Assembly: GCA_963830715.1 (NCBI GenBank) | Contig: CAWHNS010000005.1 | Span: 62,001-126,000 of the forward strand | Direction: 5' to 3' | Source of the DNA: CAVVMA01 sp963830715 | GTDB lineage: Bacteria > Desulfobacterota > Binatia > Binatales > Binataceae | DNA: 64,000 nucleotides | Shown here: piece after piece, positions 44,305-53,744 of the stretch | Position numbering within the stretch: position 1 is the first letter of the stretch | Layout: each line of letters begins with the position of its first letter | Translations under genes and position numbers: made by a program | The notes under the pieces: model-generated | What the model saw: only the letters and a program-made list of their open reading frames with translations | Told to the model about the DNA's origin: nothing | Database searches by the model: none

Positions 44305-44377
44305 AGCCGCCGGCTCGCCCACACGCAAGCGTGCTGCTGCGTTTGGCGGCGATCTCCCGCGATAATCAAGAGCGCCG

Positions 44378-44871
44378 ATGGAGCTTCGCGAAATAAAAGC
44401 GCTGATCGCCCTGATGCGCGAGAGCGGGCTGTCGAGCTCGAAATCGAAGACAAGAAGGGCAAGATTCGCATCGTGCGCGGATCGATCGATCGCTCCGGCG
44501 CGGCCGACGCTCGCCCGGACCCGCGTCCTGCGCCCGCGCCCAAAGCGCGCGCGGCGCAGTCGAATGAAAAGCGCGGATCGCCGGGAGTGACCCCGCCTCA
44601 TGGGTCGCCGGCGCCCGAACTTGGACCTAACCAGGTCCTCGTGCGCAGTCCGATGGTCGGCACGTTCTACCGCGCGACCTCGCCCGGCTCGGAGCCCTTC
44701 GTCGAGGAAGGCAGCCCGGTGCGAAAGGGCCAGGCGCTCTGTATCATTGAAGCAATGAAGATGATGAACGAGGTCGAGGCCGAGGTATCCGGATCGGTCG
44801 CCAGAATCCTGTGCGAGAACGGCCAGCCGGTCGAGTACGGGCAGCCGCTGATTATTCTCGAAATCCAATAG
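44378..44871 (+). CDS. accB: Biotin carboxyl carrier protein of acetyl-CoA carboxylase (frameshifted)
   Basis: AccB carries biotin for acetyl-CoA carboxylase. It starts MELREIKALIALMRESGL at 44378, and the rest is read in the other frame from ELEIEDKKGKIRIVRG, after one missing base near 44428. A Pro-Ala linker leads to the biotinyl domain, with the biotin lysine in EAMKMMNEVE. The gene is essential in most bacteria, so the break is probably a sequence error. accC follows after 12 bases. Confidence 0.9.
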
Positions 44872-44883
44872 AGATCGCGGGCC

Positions 44884-46302
44884 GTGTTCAAGAAGCTGCT
44901 GGTCGCGAATCGCGGGACGATCGCTATCCGGATTATCCGGGCGTGCCGCGAGCTTGGCATCCCCACGCTGGCGGTCTATTCGACCGCCGATCAGGACGCA
45001 CTCCACGTCAGGATGGCGGACGAGTCGGTCTGTATCGGCCCGGCAGCCGCCGAGGAGAGCTACCTCAGCATCCCGGCTATCGTCAGCACGGCGATGGCGT
45101 ACGGCGCCGACGCGGTCCATCCGGGCTACGGATTTCTGTCCGAGAATGGAGACTTCGCCGAGGCCTGCCGCCGATCGGGACTGATCTTCGTGGGTCCGCT
45201 CGCGCGCCACATCCGGCTGATGGGCGACAAGCCGCGCGCGCGCCGTATCATGATGCGCGCCGGCGTGCCGATCCTGCCGGGCAGCGAGGGCAAAGGCGTG
45301 ACCGAGCTGCGCGACGCGCAGGCCGAGGCGAAAGTGCTGGGCTATCCAGTGCTGATCAAGGCCGCGGCGGGCGGCGGCGGCAAGGGGATGAGGATCGCGC
45401 GCGACAGCGCCGAGCTCGCCCGCCTGTTTCCGCTCGCGCGCGGCGAGACCGAAGCGGCCTTCGGCTCGCGCACCATGTACCTGGAGAAATATCTCGAGGG
45501 CGCGCGCCACGTCGAATTTCAGATTCTTGCCGATACCCATCGCAACGTGATCCATCTCGCCGAGCGGGACTGCTCGATCCAGCGGCGCCATCAGAAAGTC
45601 CTCGAGGAAGCGCCGTGCCCGGCGCTGAGCGCGCGGATGCGCGACAAGATGGGCAAGGCCGCGGTGAGGGCGGCGCAGGTGGTCGGCTATTCCAACGTCG
45701 GTACGGTCGAGTTCCTGCTGGCCGGCGACGGGAATTTCTACTTCATCGAGATGAACACCAGGATTCAGGTCGAGCACGGCGTTACCGAGATGGTCACCGG
45801 GATCGATCTGATCAAGGAGAGCCTGCGCCTGTCGGCGGGTGAGCCGATAGGATTCAAGCAGCGGAGCATCGCGCTCGCCGGCGCGGCGATCGAGTGCCGG
45901 ATTTACGCGGAAGATCCGGATACGCACCTGCCCTCGCCGGGCGTGGTTTCCAACCATCATCCGCCCGGCGGACTCGGCGTGCGGGTCGAGACCGCGCTCT
46001 ACGACGGCTACCGGGTGCCGATGCAGTACGACCCGCTGGTCGCGAAACTGATCGCGCACGCGGCGGATCGCGCGGGCGCGATCGCGCGCGCCAAGGCCGC
46101 GCTCCGTGAGTACCTGATCGATGGAATCAAGACCAATATCCCGCTCCATCTGAAGATCCTCGACGATCCGGACTTCAGAAAAGGCGACCTGGCCACCGAT
46201 TTCCTTTCTCGCTACGAAGCGCCGGCCGAGACGCCGCGCGCAGGTCCATCGAGTCGCGAAAGTCTCTTGACCGCGCCCCTGTCTGAACGAATTGGTATAT
46301 AG
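44884..46302 (+). CDS. accC: Acetyl-CoA carboxylase biotin carboxylase
   Basis: A 472-residue ATP-grasp enzyme that carboxylates biotin on AccB. It starts GTG 44884. The ATP loop is KAAAGGGGKGMRIA, and active-site residues are in EMNTRIQVEHGVTEM; the usual Pro after QVEH is Gly here. AKLIAHA-type and PLHLKIL segments fit the C-terminal domain. It closes the aroQ-accB-accC group. Confidence 0.95.
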   Translation: MFKKLLVANRGTIAIRIIRACRELGIPTLAVYSTADQDALHVRMADESVCIGPAAAEESYLSIPAIVSTAMAYGADAVHPGYGFLSENGDFAEACRRSGLIFVGPLARHIRLMGDKPRARRIMMRAGVPILPGSEGKGVTELRDAQAEAKVLGYPVLIKAAAGGGGKGMRIARDSAELARLFPLARGETEAAFGSRTMYLEKYLEGARHVEFQILADTHRNVIHLAERDCSIQRRHQKVLEEAPCPALSARMRDKMGKAAVRAAQVVGYSNVGTVEFLLAGDGNFYFIEMNTRIQVEHGVTEMVTGIDLIKESLRLSAGEPIGFKQRSIALAGAAIECRIYAEDPDTHLPSPGVVSNHHPPGGLGVRVETALYDGYRVPMQYDPLVAKLIAHAADRAGAIARAKAALREYLIDGIKTNIPLHLKILDDPDFRKGDLATDFLSRYEAPAETPRAGPSSRESLLTAPLSERIGI

Positions 46303-46359
46303 TTGGAGTATTCTTGTGACACGTCGAGCGGGGCGGACGAGCCTTGGAGTATTCATTTT

Positions 46360-47424
46360 ATGTACCTGAGTTCCAAAAGGCAGCGGATCTGGTTTCGAGT
46401 CAGGGGCGTGATCTTGACCGCGATGCTGGCGATATGGATAGCGCATCCGGGTGCGGGTTGGGCGCAATCTCCAGCGCCGGCGCAATCCGGCGCGGCCGCC
46501 GGGCCCAAGGCCGAGGTGGTAAACCCGGTTTATGATTTCGGAACAGTGCTCGAAGGACAGCGAGTGACTCATTCGTTCGCAATCAGGAATGCCGGAACCA
46601 AGGACCTGATTATCAACGGCACGAAAACCTCCTGCGGATGCACCGCCGCCGCGCCGAGCACCAATCGCGTCCCGCCCGGCGGGGAGAGTCAAATCTCGGT
46701 GACCTTCGATACTCATTTCCAGAAGGGTCATCGCGAACGCACTATCACGGTATTGACCAATGACCCGGCGACCCCGAATGCGATGATGACGTTGCAGGGC
46801 GACGTCAAGGTCGAAGTCGAGGCGACGCCCTCCGAGGTCTCGTTCGGCAAAGTCCACTATGGGACCGAAGAAACTCGCGAAGTGGTAATCAGCGATCTGG
46901 CGCAGGACAACAAAGCCTTCAGCGTCGGGACGCTGTCGAACAGCAGCAAGAATATCAAGGTCGCGCAGGAGCCTCGCAAGGATGGCAAGCCCGGCGTGGT
47001 CCTGAAGGTGAACCTGCTCAAGTCGATGCCGATCGGGCAGTTCGACGACTCCATTGATGTGGCCAACAACCGCAGTCCCGTCCAGGTCCACGTGTTTGGC
47101 ACGGTGACCGGCGACCTGACCCTGGATCCTGCGCAGGTCTCATTCGGAATCGTACCGAGCAAGCAGAGCGTGGTCAGGGTTCTCAGGCTTACCAACGATA
47201 GCGCGCAGGCGGTCAACGTGCTGGGAGTGTCGAGCACCAACCAGTCGGTGGTCGCGAAAGTGGAGCCGGTGAAAGCGGGCAAGGAGTACAAGATCACCGT
47301 CGAGCTTCGCCGCAACACGCCGGACGGTCAGCTTCGGGGCACGCTGGCGATTCGCACCGACGATAGCACGCAATCCACGCTAACCGTGCCATTTTACGGG
47401 ATTATCGGGTCATTCGAGGGTTGA
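46360..47424 (+). CDS. Secreted DUF1573 protein
   Basis: A protein of about 354 residues, with a signal peptide (VILTAMLAIWIAHPGAGWAQ). A DUF1573/ASH-type immunoglobulin-like domain follows (FGTVLEGQRVTHSFAIRNAG, with a Cys-Gly-Cys in KTSCGCT). Two further beta-sandwich repeats make up the rest. Such domains bind or present partners in the periplasm, and the function is unknown. ATG 46360 is chosen since the signal peptide starts soon after it. Confidence 0.75.
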   Translation: MYLSSKRQRIWFRVRGVILTAMLAIWIAHPGAGWAQSPAPAQSGAAAGPKAEVVNPVYDFGTVLEGQRVTHSFAIRNAGTKDLIINGTKTSCGCTAAAPSTNRVPPGGESQISVTFDTHFQKGHRERTITVLTNDPATPNAMMTLQGDVKVEVEATPSEVSFGKVHYGTEETREVVISDLAQDNKAFSVGTLSNSSKNIKVAQEPRKDGKPGVVLKVNLLKSMPIGQFDDSIDVANNRSPVQVHVFGTVTGDLTLDPAQVSFGIVPSKQSVVRVLRLTNDSAQAVNVLGVSSTNQSVVAKVEPVKAGKEYKITVELRRNTPDGQLRGTLAIRTDDSTQSTLTVPFYGIIGSFEG

Positions 47425-47477
47425 TCACGCGCCGTTTGCTTGTCAAACCGGTGGATAGCTTCGTATATTCAGGCTGA

Positions 47478-48416
47478 ATGGGTGCTGGCGCGCCTCAAGT
47501 CAACGCTTCACGGCCCATATCCTGGGTCAAGCGGCTGAACCCGGTCGCCTATCTGCGAAGCAAGCTGGTCGCTTTCGCACTGCGGATGCTGACCAAGCCG
47601 CTTCGTCGTTACACGCTTTTCATCCCCAATGACATGGGCAACCTCAAGCGGTTCATCCGCAAGGGCGATGTCATCCTGGTGGAGGGTAACGAGCGGGTAA
47701 GCGAGGTGATCAAGTATCTGACCCAGAGTTCATGGTCTCATGCCGCGCTGTATGTCGGTGACGAGCCGCTGAAGCGCGACCCCGAGTTGCGAAAAAAGCT
47801 CATCGACCAATACGGCGAGGACGCAAACCACCTTATCGTCGAGGCGCTGGTCGAGAGCGGCGTGGTGCTCGCGCCGCTGAGCAAGTATCGCGACTTCAAT
47901 ATGCGGGTCTGCCATCCCTACAACCTCGCCAACGGCGACTTGATGCGCGTGGTGGACGAGGGGCTGATCGCGGTCGGCGCGACTTACGACATCCGCAACG
48001 TGATCGACCTGGCGCGCTATTTTCTGCCCGTGAGCCTGGTGCCGAGGCGCTTTCGGCGCAAGGCGCTGCAGTTCGGCAGCGGCGAGCCGACGCGGGTCAT
48101 CTGTTCGAGCCTGATCGCCGAATGCTTCGGGCACGTGAAATTTCCTATCGTCCCGAGCTTCGTCGAGTTGCCGGTCGATTCGTCCTCGATCCGGCAGCAC
48201 GGATTGCGGCGTCTCATTTCCCGTCCCGACGCCAAACGCTACGGCGTGCTGCGCAGGGTCTCGCCGACGCTGATCACGCCGCGCGACTTCGATCTCTCGC
48301 CCTACTTCGAGATAGTCAAGTTCAATGTGATCGAGGATCTGAAGTTCGATTACCGCAAGATCGTATGGGCGGAGGAACAGCCGCCCATGCCTCCCAAGCT
48401 CGAGAAGTCGGCCTAA
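47478..48416 (+). CDS. YiiX-like permuted NlpC/P60 protein
   Basis: A 312-residue protein with features of the permuted papain-fold hydrolases (YiiX/YebB-like). The His motif is SSWSHAALYVG (about 82-92), an acidic partner lies in IVEALVESGVV, and the Cys is in VICSSLIAECF near residue 210. The order His before Cys is the mark of permutation. Members act on peptides or lipids of the envelope. The N-terminal 50 residues are basic with a likely amphipathic helix. Confidence 0.72.
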   Translation: MGAGAPQVNASRPISWVKRLNPVAYLRSKLVAFALRMLTKPLRRYTLFIPNDMGNLKRFIRKGDVILVEGNERVSEVIKYLTQSSWSHAALYVGDEPLKRDPELRKKLIDQYGEDANHLIVEALVESGVVLAPLSKYRDFNMRVCHPYNLANGDLMRVVDEGLIAVGATYDIRNVIDLARYFLPVSLVPRRFRRKALQFGSGEPTRVICSSLIAECFGHVKFPIVPSFVELPVDSSSIRQHGLRRLISRPDAKRYGVLRRVSPTLITPRDFDLSPYFEIVKFNVIEDLKFDYRKIVWAEEQPPMPPKLEKSA

Positions 48417-48510
48417 GCTCTTGCGAAATTCCGGATCGGCGAGGCATCCAGCAGCCACTTCCGCTGCTCACGCTCTTCCACTCACGGGCGATGGAGTAGG
48501 GGAAGGTACT

Positions 48511-49260
48511 GTGACTGAGCTGTTGCAATCGGTCCGGACGGTTGGCGAGCGGCGCGGGCTCAATCTCGTCGCGGCGATTCCGGCTGCGCGCTACGATGCC
48601 GCGGTCGCTTCCCGGTCGGCTTCCGGGTCGGCGGTCGCTGTGTCCGCGCCCGATGCGCGATCGATCATCGTGATCGGAAACGGCGGCGGCGCCTTCTGGC
48701 GCGCGTTGAAAGATCACGCCGCGCGGCATCCCGGATGGTGGCAGCGGGACCATCCTCTTGACGACTTCACCCGCGAGGTGATCGAACGCGAAGTGGCGCC
48801 AAGTGTGCGCGCGGTTGGGGTGGCGTGCCGCCCCATCTATCCCTTCGACGTCATGTCAATCAACTTCATGGAACTGGGCAGGATCGCGGGTCTCGGCGGA
48901 CCGAGCATCCTGGGCGTGCTGGTCCATCCAACCTACGGGCCGTGGATCGCATTTCGGGCCGCGCTGCTGATCGATGCGGACCTGGACAGTCCGGGAGCGG
49001 CGTCGGGGTTCGAGCCGTGCCCCGGATGCACCGTGAGAAGCTGCATCCCGGCCTGCCCGGTCGGCGCGGTCAGCTTCCCGCAGGGATGGGACATCCCGCG
49101 ATGCGTCGAGCATCGCATGGAGGTCGAGCCCGACTGCGCCCCGCGATGCCATTCGCGTGCGGGATGCGTCCTCGGCCCTGAGCATCGCTACCCCGACGAC
49201 GCTCTCGCCTATCACCAGATGCGCGCCCTGCGCTCAATCCGCGCCCACTACAGAAAATGA
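48511..49260 (+). CDS. 4Fe-4S cluster protein, QueG-like
   Basis: A 249-residue protein from GTG 48511 (behind AGGGGAAGG). It resembles the Fe-S part of epoxyqueuosine reductase-like proteins: SIIVIGNGGGAFW, and the Cys cluster CPGCTVRSCIPACPVGAV near the C-terminus. Only one clear 4Fe-4S cluster with extra Cys (CAPRCHSRAGC) is seen, so full QueG activity is uncertain. Its TGA stop is the left border of the GxxExxY element. Confidence 0.6.
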   Translation: MTELLQSVRTVGERRGLNLVAAIPAARYDAAVASRSASGSAVAVSAPDARSIIVIGNGGGAFWRALKDHAARHPGWWQRDHPLDDFTREVIEREVAPSVRAVGVACRPIYPFDVMSINFMELGRIAGLGGPSILGVLVHPTYGPWIAFRAALLIDADLDSPGAASGFEPCPGCTVRSCIPACPVGAVSFPQGWDIPRCVEHRMEVEPDCAPRCHSRAGCVLGPEHRYPDDALAYHQMRALRSIRAHYRK

Positions 49261-49366
49261 AACCACTGATGAACACAGATAGACGCTGATTTGCAGCCAT
49301 TTGTGAAACTGCCTTTCATGCTTACATTTGTTGTTTATCTGTGTTCATCTGTGTTCATCGGTGGTT
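49261..49366. mobile_element. Small repeat element with inverted AACCACTGATGAACACAGAT ends
   Basis: The left end at 49261-49281 (AACCACTGATGAACACAGAT, then A) and the right end at 49335-49366 (TTATCTGTG to GGTGGTT) are inverted copies. The spacer of about 53 bases has no gene. It starts directly after the stop of the QueG-like gene and ends 8 bases before the GxxExxY stop. Confidence 0.7.
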
Positions 49367-49373
49367 CCCTTAT

Positions 49374-49752
49374 TCAGGAGACTATTCTTTTTACCTCGAT
49401 TCGAGGATTGCCGAAGTTGATCAACAGGCAGAGCCTCAGGCCGCACGCCTTCAGATAGTTAAGGCACTGAGCCAGATGAATCTCGTCCAGCGCTCGCGCC
49501 GACTTCAACTCAACCAAGACTCGATCCTCGACGAGTAGATCCGCTACGTAGTCCCCGACAACGATACCGTCGTAGATAACCGGGAGCGGATGCTGTTGGC
49601 CCACCCGGAATCCGGCTTTGCGGAGGCTCGTGTACCATCGCGTTTTCGTAGACCTTTTCCAAAAAACCGCACCCGAGCGTATTGCTCACCTTGAACGCGC
49701 AGCCAATGATCCCCTCTGTGATCTGATCAAATCCATGTTTATCTGTGCTCAT
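49374..49752 (-). CDS. GxxExxY protein, PDDEXK-type nuclease-like (frameshifted)
   Basis: A small protein of the GxxExxY family (PDDEXK fold). GCGFLEKVYE is the name-giving motif; DYVADLLVEDRVLVELKS has the Asp-x-Glu-x-Lys nuclease core. ATG 49752 lies inside the repeat end, so the repeat encodes the first residues (MSTDKHGF). One extra base near 49627 shifts the frame; read through, it has normal length (about 125). Repeat copies at both ends suggest a mobile unit. Confidence 0.78.
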
Positions 49753-49760
49753 CTGTGGTT
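49738..49760. repeat. Right-hand repeat end of the GxxExxY element
   Basis: TTTATCTGTGCTCATCTGTGGT is the inverted partner of 49261-49281. It contains the GxxExxY start codon and directly adjoins the hemB stop codon (49761-49763). Confidence 0.75.
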
Positions 49761-50730
49761 TCAGATTTTTCCGGCTATGCTTTTCGCGAAGTACGTCAGG
49801 ATCAGATCGGCGCCGGCGCGTTTGATTCCGGTGAGTACCTCGAGCGTCGCGCGCTCTTCGTCGAGCCATCCGTTGATTCCGGCCGCGCGGATCATCGCGT
49901 ATTCGCCCGAGACGTTGTAGGCCGCCACCGGGCATCGGAACTGCGTCTTCACGCGGTAGATCAGGTCGAGATAGGCGAGCGCCGGCTTGACCATCACGAT
50001 GTCCGCGCCCTCTTCGAGATCGAGCGCGACTTCGCGCAGCGCCTCGTCGCCATTGGGCGGATCCATCTGGTAGGAACGGCGGTCGCCGAACTTCGGCGCC
50101 GATTCGGCGGCCTCGCGGAACGGACCATAGAAGGCCGAGGCGAACTTCGCCGAGTAGGCCATGATCGCGACGTTGCCGAAGCCGTTCTGATCCAGCGCCG
50201 TGCGGATAGCGCCGACCCGCCCGTCCATCATGTCCGACGGCGCGACGATATCGGCGCCGGCGCGGGCGTGGGAGACCGCCTCGCGCGCGAGCAGCTCCAG
50301 TGTCGCGTCGTTGTCAACTTCGTTCCCTCTGATCGCGCCGCAATGGCCGTGGTCGGTGTATTCGCACAGGCATACGTCGGTGATTACCATCAGCTCGGGC
50401 TCGTGCTCCTTGATTTCCCGAATCGCGGCCTGCACCACGCCGGTATCGCTCCACGCCTCGCTGCCGATCGCGTCCTTGATGCTCGGTATTCCGAACAGGA
50501 TTATCGCGGGCACGCCCGCATCGAAGGTCTCGCGCGCCTCGCGCAGCGCGTTGTTCGACCGACAATTGGGCGACGCCCGGCATCGACTCGATCGGCTTGC
50601 GGACATCGCGGCCGGGACAGACGAACAACGGCTGGATGAAATCGTCGGGCGAAAGACGGGTCTCGCGCACCATCCGGCGCAAGGCCTCGTTGCGTCTCAG
50701 TCTTCGCAGGCGGGTTGCCGGGAATGCCAT
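49761..50730 (-). CDS. hemB: Delta-aminolevulinic acid dehydratase (frameshifted)
   Basis: HemB condenses two 5-aminolevulinate molecules to porphobilinogen. The N-terminus (MAFPATRLRRLRRNEALRRM, then SMPGVAQLS) lies in one frame; the rest follows after one extra base near 50568. Schiff-base lysines are in YSAKFASAFYG and MVKPALAYLD. Three Cys in DVCLCEYTDHGHCG mark the zinc-dependent type. The stop adjoins the GxxExxY element. Being essential for heme, which this organism uses heavily, it is probably intact in life. Confidence 0.92.
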
Positions 50731-50874
50731 GGCGAGCCTCCGATTGCGCAGCAGCACAAAGAAGATTTAACCACAAAGCTGGTTTCGAGGCTGCGTTGGG
50801 CAGCGTTGCGACGCGGGCCGCCGCCTATCCGCCAGCGGGGCCCAGGGCCATATAACGATGACCGTGAACCGAAG

Positions 50875-52229
50875 TCACGGCGTGAGCTTGAAAGCCACTC
50901 CACAACCTGGCGGCGGGTTTGGAGGCAAGTTGAGGAAGCCGCTATTGTCGCGGCACGCAGTATCATCACCGCCAGCGAAGGCTGTGCCGTAGAGCGCGCC
51001 CTTCGTGTCGAACACCAGTGTGCTAAGCGGGCCGGCGCCATCGGCGGCGCCGGTAAAAGTGTGTAGCACGGTCTCGGTCCAGGCCGTATGCCCCTTTGCC
51101 GGCGGCGTCAGCTTGAACACCGTGCCGCAGCCTTCGCCGCCACAGGCGGTCGAATCGCCGCCGTAGACAGTCGTGCCGTAGAGTGAGCCTCCGTTGAACA
51201 CCAGCCCGCTCATCGGGTTTCCGCCATCGGCGCCGCCGGTGAAAGCATGGAGCGTGGTCAGCGCATGAGTTGAGGGATCGAGCTCGAACACCGTGCCAGC
51301 GTTGCTCTTGCCACCGCCCTGAGCCGTCGCGCCGTAGAGCACAAACGCGCCATTGGCCAGGTAATTGATGGTGAGCCCGCCATGCGATTTTCCGCCATCG
51401 GCGCCGCCGGTGAAAGCATGGAGCGTGGTCAGAGTCTGGGTGGCCGGATCGAGCTTGAACACGGTGCCGCACTTCTTGCCGCCGCCCGAAGTGGCCGTAG
51501 CCGCGCAGGTGGAATTGCCGCCGCCTTGGTTTGTGCCGTAGATATTGCCCGTCTGGTCGAACACCAACTTGGAGGCTTCTTCATTATTGTTGCCGGGGAA
51601 CGTGTAAAGCGTGGCGAATGTCCACGCGGTTTTACCCTTAGCCGGTGGCGCGAGCCTGAACACCGCATCAGGGGCAGTCCCGTTGTCGCCGCCTTCGGTC
51701 GTACTGTAGAGAGCGCCCTTCCTGTCGAACACGAGACCCCTAAACGGGCCCCCGCTATCGGCGCCGCCGGTGAAAGTATAGAGCGTGGTCAGCGCCTGAG
51801 TTGGGGATCGAGATCGAACACCGTGCCGCAGCCCCCCTGGCAAGTGGTGTCGTTCGCGTAACCGCCAAACGCGGTTGTTCCGTAGAGTGCGCCGTTCACG
51901 AACACCACCCCGGCATAGGGGTTGGCGCCATCGGGGCTGCCACTGAAAGAATAGAGGGTCTCGGTCCAGGCCGTGTGCCCCTTCGCCGGCGGCGCGAGCT
52001 TGAACACCGCGCCGCAGCCCTGGTCGCCACAGGCGGTCGAATCGCCGTCGTAGAGGGTCGTGCCGTAGAGATTGCCCGCGTTGTCGAACACCGCGCCAGA
52101 CGGGAATCTGCCGTCGCGGCCGCCAGTGAAACTGTATAGCGTCTGAAACGTTCGGGCATTTGCAGCGGTGGGGACGAGCATCGCTGCACCCAGCGCCAGT
52201 CTGAGAAAGAGACGCCTCGCACCGGACAT
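50875..52229 (-). CDS. Secreted TIGR03803-repeat protein (frameshifted)
   Basis: ATG 52229 starts a signal peptide (LFLRLALGAAMLVPTAANA). The rest is about eight repeats of the form TLHAFTGGADGG-NPMSGLVFN-GSLYGTTxYGGD-GCGTVFKL, the TIGR03803 type found in exported proteins of Verrucomicrobia and others. They probably form a beta-propeller. One frame break lies near 51800-51830. DNA identity between repeats is high, so misassembly at a repeat may cause the break. The function is unknown. Confidence 0.78.
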
Positions 52230-52363
52230 AACGCGAACCCTAAAAGATTCAGCCACAAAAAGGAATCCACTAACCGAAGATTTCATTTTCGATCCTGGGT
52301 CGGATTAGCACCGGCGCCGGGCGTTTTACAAATGCGAGGTTCGCGAAAGACTCGCCGCGAGGC

Positions 52364-53107
52364 TCACAACTCGGCGCGGCGATAGCCCCGCCACATCTGG
52401 TCGGCGATCCGATCCGGGTCCGCGCCGACGCCCGCGCGCGCGAAGTATCGGCAGACGTTTTGCAAGTCGCGCCGCAGCAGCATCTGCGCAGCGTGATTGA
52501 AGCGCGGATCGATCGCCTGCGGAAAATCGATCGCGGCCGGCGCTCCCTGCCAATACAGGATGTTGAATGGCGACAGGTCGGCGTGGATACGGTCCCATCG
52601 GAGCCACAACGCGACGTTGCGGACGATGCGCTTGAAGGCCGCCAGCGCTTCCGGCCGGGGCAGCGACACCTGACTCAGCATCGGCGCCGCGCCGCCGCGA
52701 TCTCCGTAATATTCCATCAGCAATACGCCATTCGATTGCGAAATTGGCCGCGGAACGTCCGCGCCGGCCATGCGGAGAATCCTGAGCGTCTCATATTCGG
52801 CGGCGACCCAACTGCCGAAGTGTACGTCGCGCCCGTGCCGGCTCTTCTTTTCCATCGCGAGCCGGTCGCGCCGCGAGAAAGCCGCGCCGCGGCCTTCCTG
52901 GTAGATCGCGTCGTTGCGGAAATTCCGCGCTTCACGCGGCCGATAAACCTTGGCCGCCACCAGCTCCGCGCCGGCGGCCGGGCCGGCCAGGCAACAATAC
53001 ACAGTCGCCTCCTTGCCCGCCTTCACCGGGTAGAGCACCTCTTTGACCAATCCTTCGGTCAGTAACGCGTCGAGTGACGATTCGATATGTTCCTGTTCCA
53101 GCGACAT
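52364..53107 (-). CDS. RIO-type atypical protein kinase
   Basis: A RIO-domain kinase of 247 residues. The ATP-site strand is GKEATVYCCLAG with Lys in AAKVYRP; the catalytic loop is IHADLSPFNILYW; the metal loop is AIDFPQAID. These match bacterial RIO1-like proteins rather than Hanks kinases. ATG 53107 (behind AGAGGA) is chosen; the frame is open upstream, with acidic codons, to about 53209. The substrate is unknown. Confidence 0.85.
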   Translation of the reverse strand: MSLEQEHIESSLDALLTEGLVKEVLYPVKAGKEATVYCCLAGPAAGAELVAAKVYRPREARNFRNDAIYQEGRGAAFSRRDRLAMEKKSRHGRDVHFGSWVAAEYETLRILRMAGADVPRPISQSNGVLLMEYYGDRGGAAPMLSQVSLPRPEALAAFKRIVRNVALWLRWDRIHADLSPFNILYWQGAPAAIDFPQAIDPRFNHAAQMLLRRDLQNVCRYFARAGVGADPDRIADQMWRGYRRAEL

Positions 53108-53222
53108 GATTTCCTCTGTGAGCGGTTCGTCGGTTGAACGGCTGATGCCTTGTTCGTCTTCGTCGTCTTGTTCATGGGGCTCGACTCTCCTTTCGATCGA
53201 TTTGCGCACCGATAACGAAAAC

Positions 53223-53250
53223 GGCCACGGATGCCCGCGCACCCGTGGCC
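53223..53250 (-). terminator. Hairpin with T-rich tail, second of two
   Basis: On the minus strand an 8-bp stem GGCCACGG/CCGTGGCC with a 12-base loop is followed by GTTTTCGTT. It lies upstream of the RIO gene and may end transcripts from the acyl-CoA dehydrogenase genes or act as a leader attenuator. Confidence 0.5.
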
Positions 53251-53273
53251 GAGATGAATACGGAAAAAGCAAA

Positions 53274-53302
53274 AGCCACGGGGCGGGAGTGCCACCGTGG
53301 CT
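53274..53302 (-). terminator. Rho-independent terminator-like hairpin, first of two
   Basis: On the minus strand an 8-bp stem AGCCACGG/CCGTGGCT with a 13-base loop is followed by TTTGCTTTTT. The stem sequence is almost the same as that of the hairpin 24 bases further on. Confidence 0.6.
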
Positions 53303-53744
53303 CGGCGCCTGGCGCTAGAAAAGGCTCAGCGTTCGGCGGAGATTACCGGCGTACTCCGGAAAGTTACTGCGGATTCTCTTCTCATGGGTTTCTTCTCGAA
53401 GTGCGCCTCCATTCAAGGAGTGAGAGCAAAATAGCATTGCCGCAGACGAGCCGCAAACGCCCTCGAACGTCAATTTATGCCTTTGCGAGGATCAATCGCA
53501 TGAACGGAGTTGTCTTCCCGCGACTCCATCCATTCGAGGCAATCCGCGAGGTGCAGAGAATACGAAGTTTTGCTGATTTGGCCGTGTAAGATGCTTCGCG
53601 GGTTCATTCAACGACCCTCCGCGCATGATTGGAGGTTGCGCCTGAGTATAGGTCCGCTCTACGCGCCCGAAAAGTGCGGGATCACACGAATCGGCGCACG
53701 GAAGGCTGGTAGAGGAGATCGAACTTCACCGGAGCCGTCGCGAT
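53303..53744. other. Gap between the acyl-CoA dehydrogenase genes and the RIO leader
   Basis: About 440 bases with lower GC than the surroundings. Short frames are present but none has a plausible start with protein-like composition. I find no recognisable gene. It may be long untranslated sequence or a decayed gene. Confidence 0.4.

Noticed and set aside
43618..47091. A minus-strand frame of 1,157 codons across rsmI, aroQ, accB, accC and DUF1573
   Set aside because: It lies antisense to five recognisable genes. It has Arg/His/Asp-rich composition typical of the shadow of GC-rich coding DNA, and no domain.
53059..53295. A short frame starting MNKTTKTNK upstream of the RIO kinase
   Set aside because: It has a fair ribosome-binding site but stops after 78 codons (or 38 from the internal ATG), overlaps the RIO start and has no domain. 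It might be a leader peptide, but evidence is too thin.
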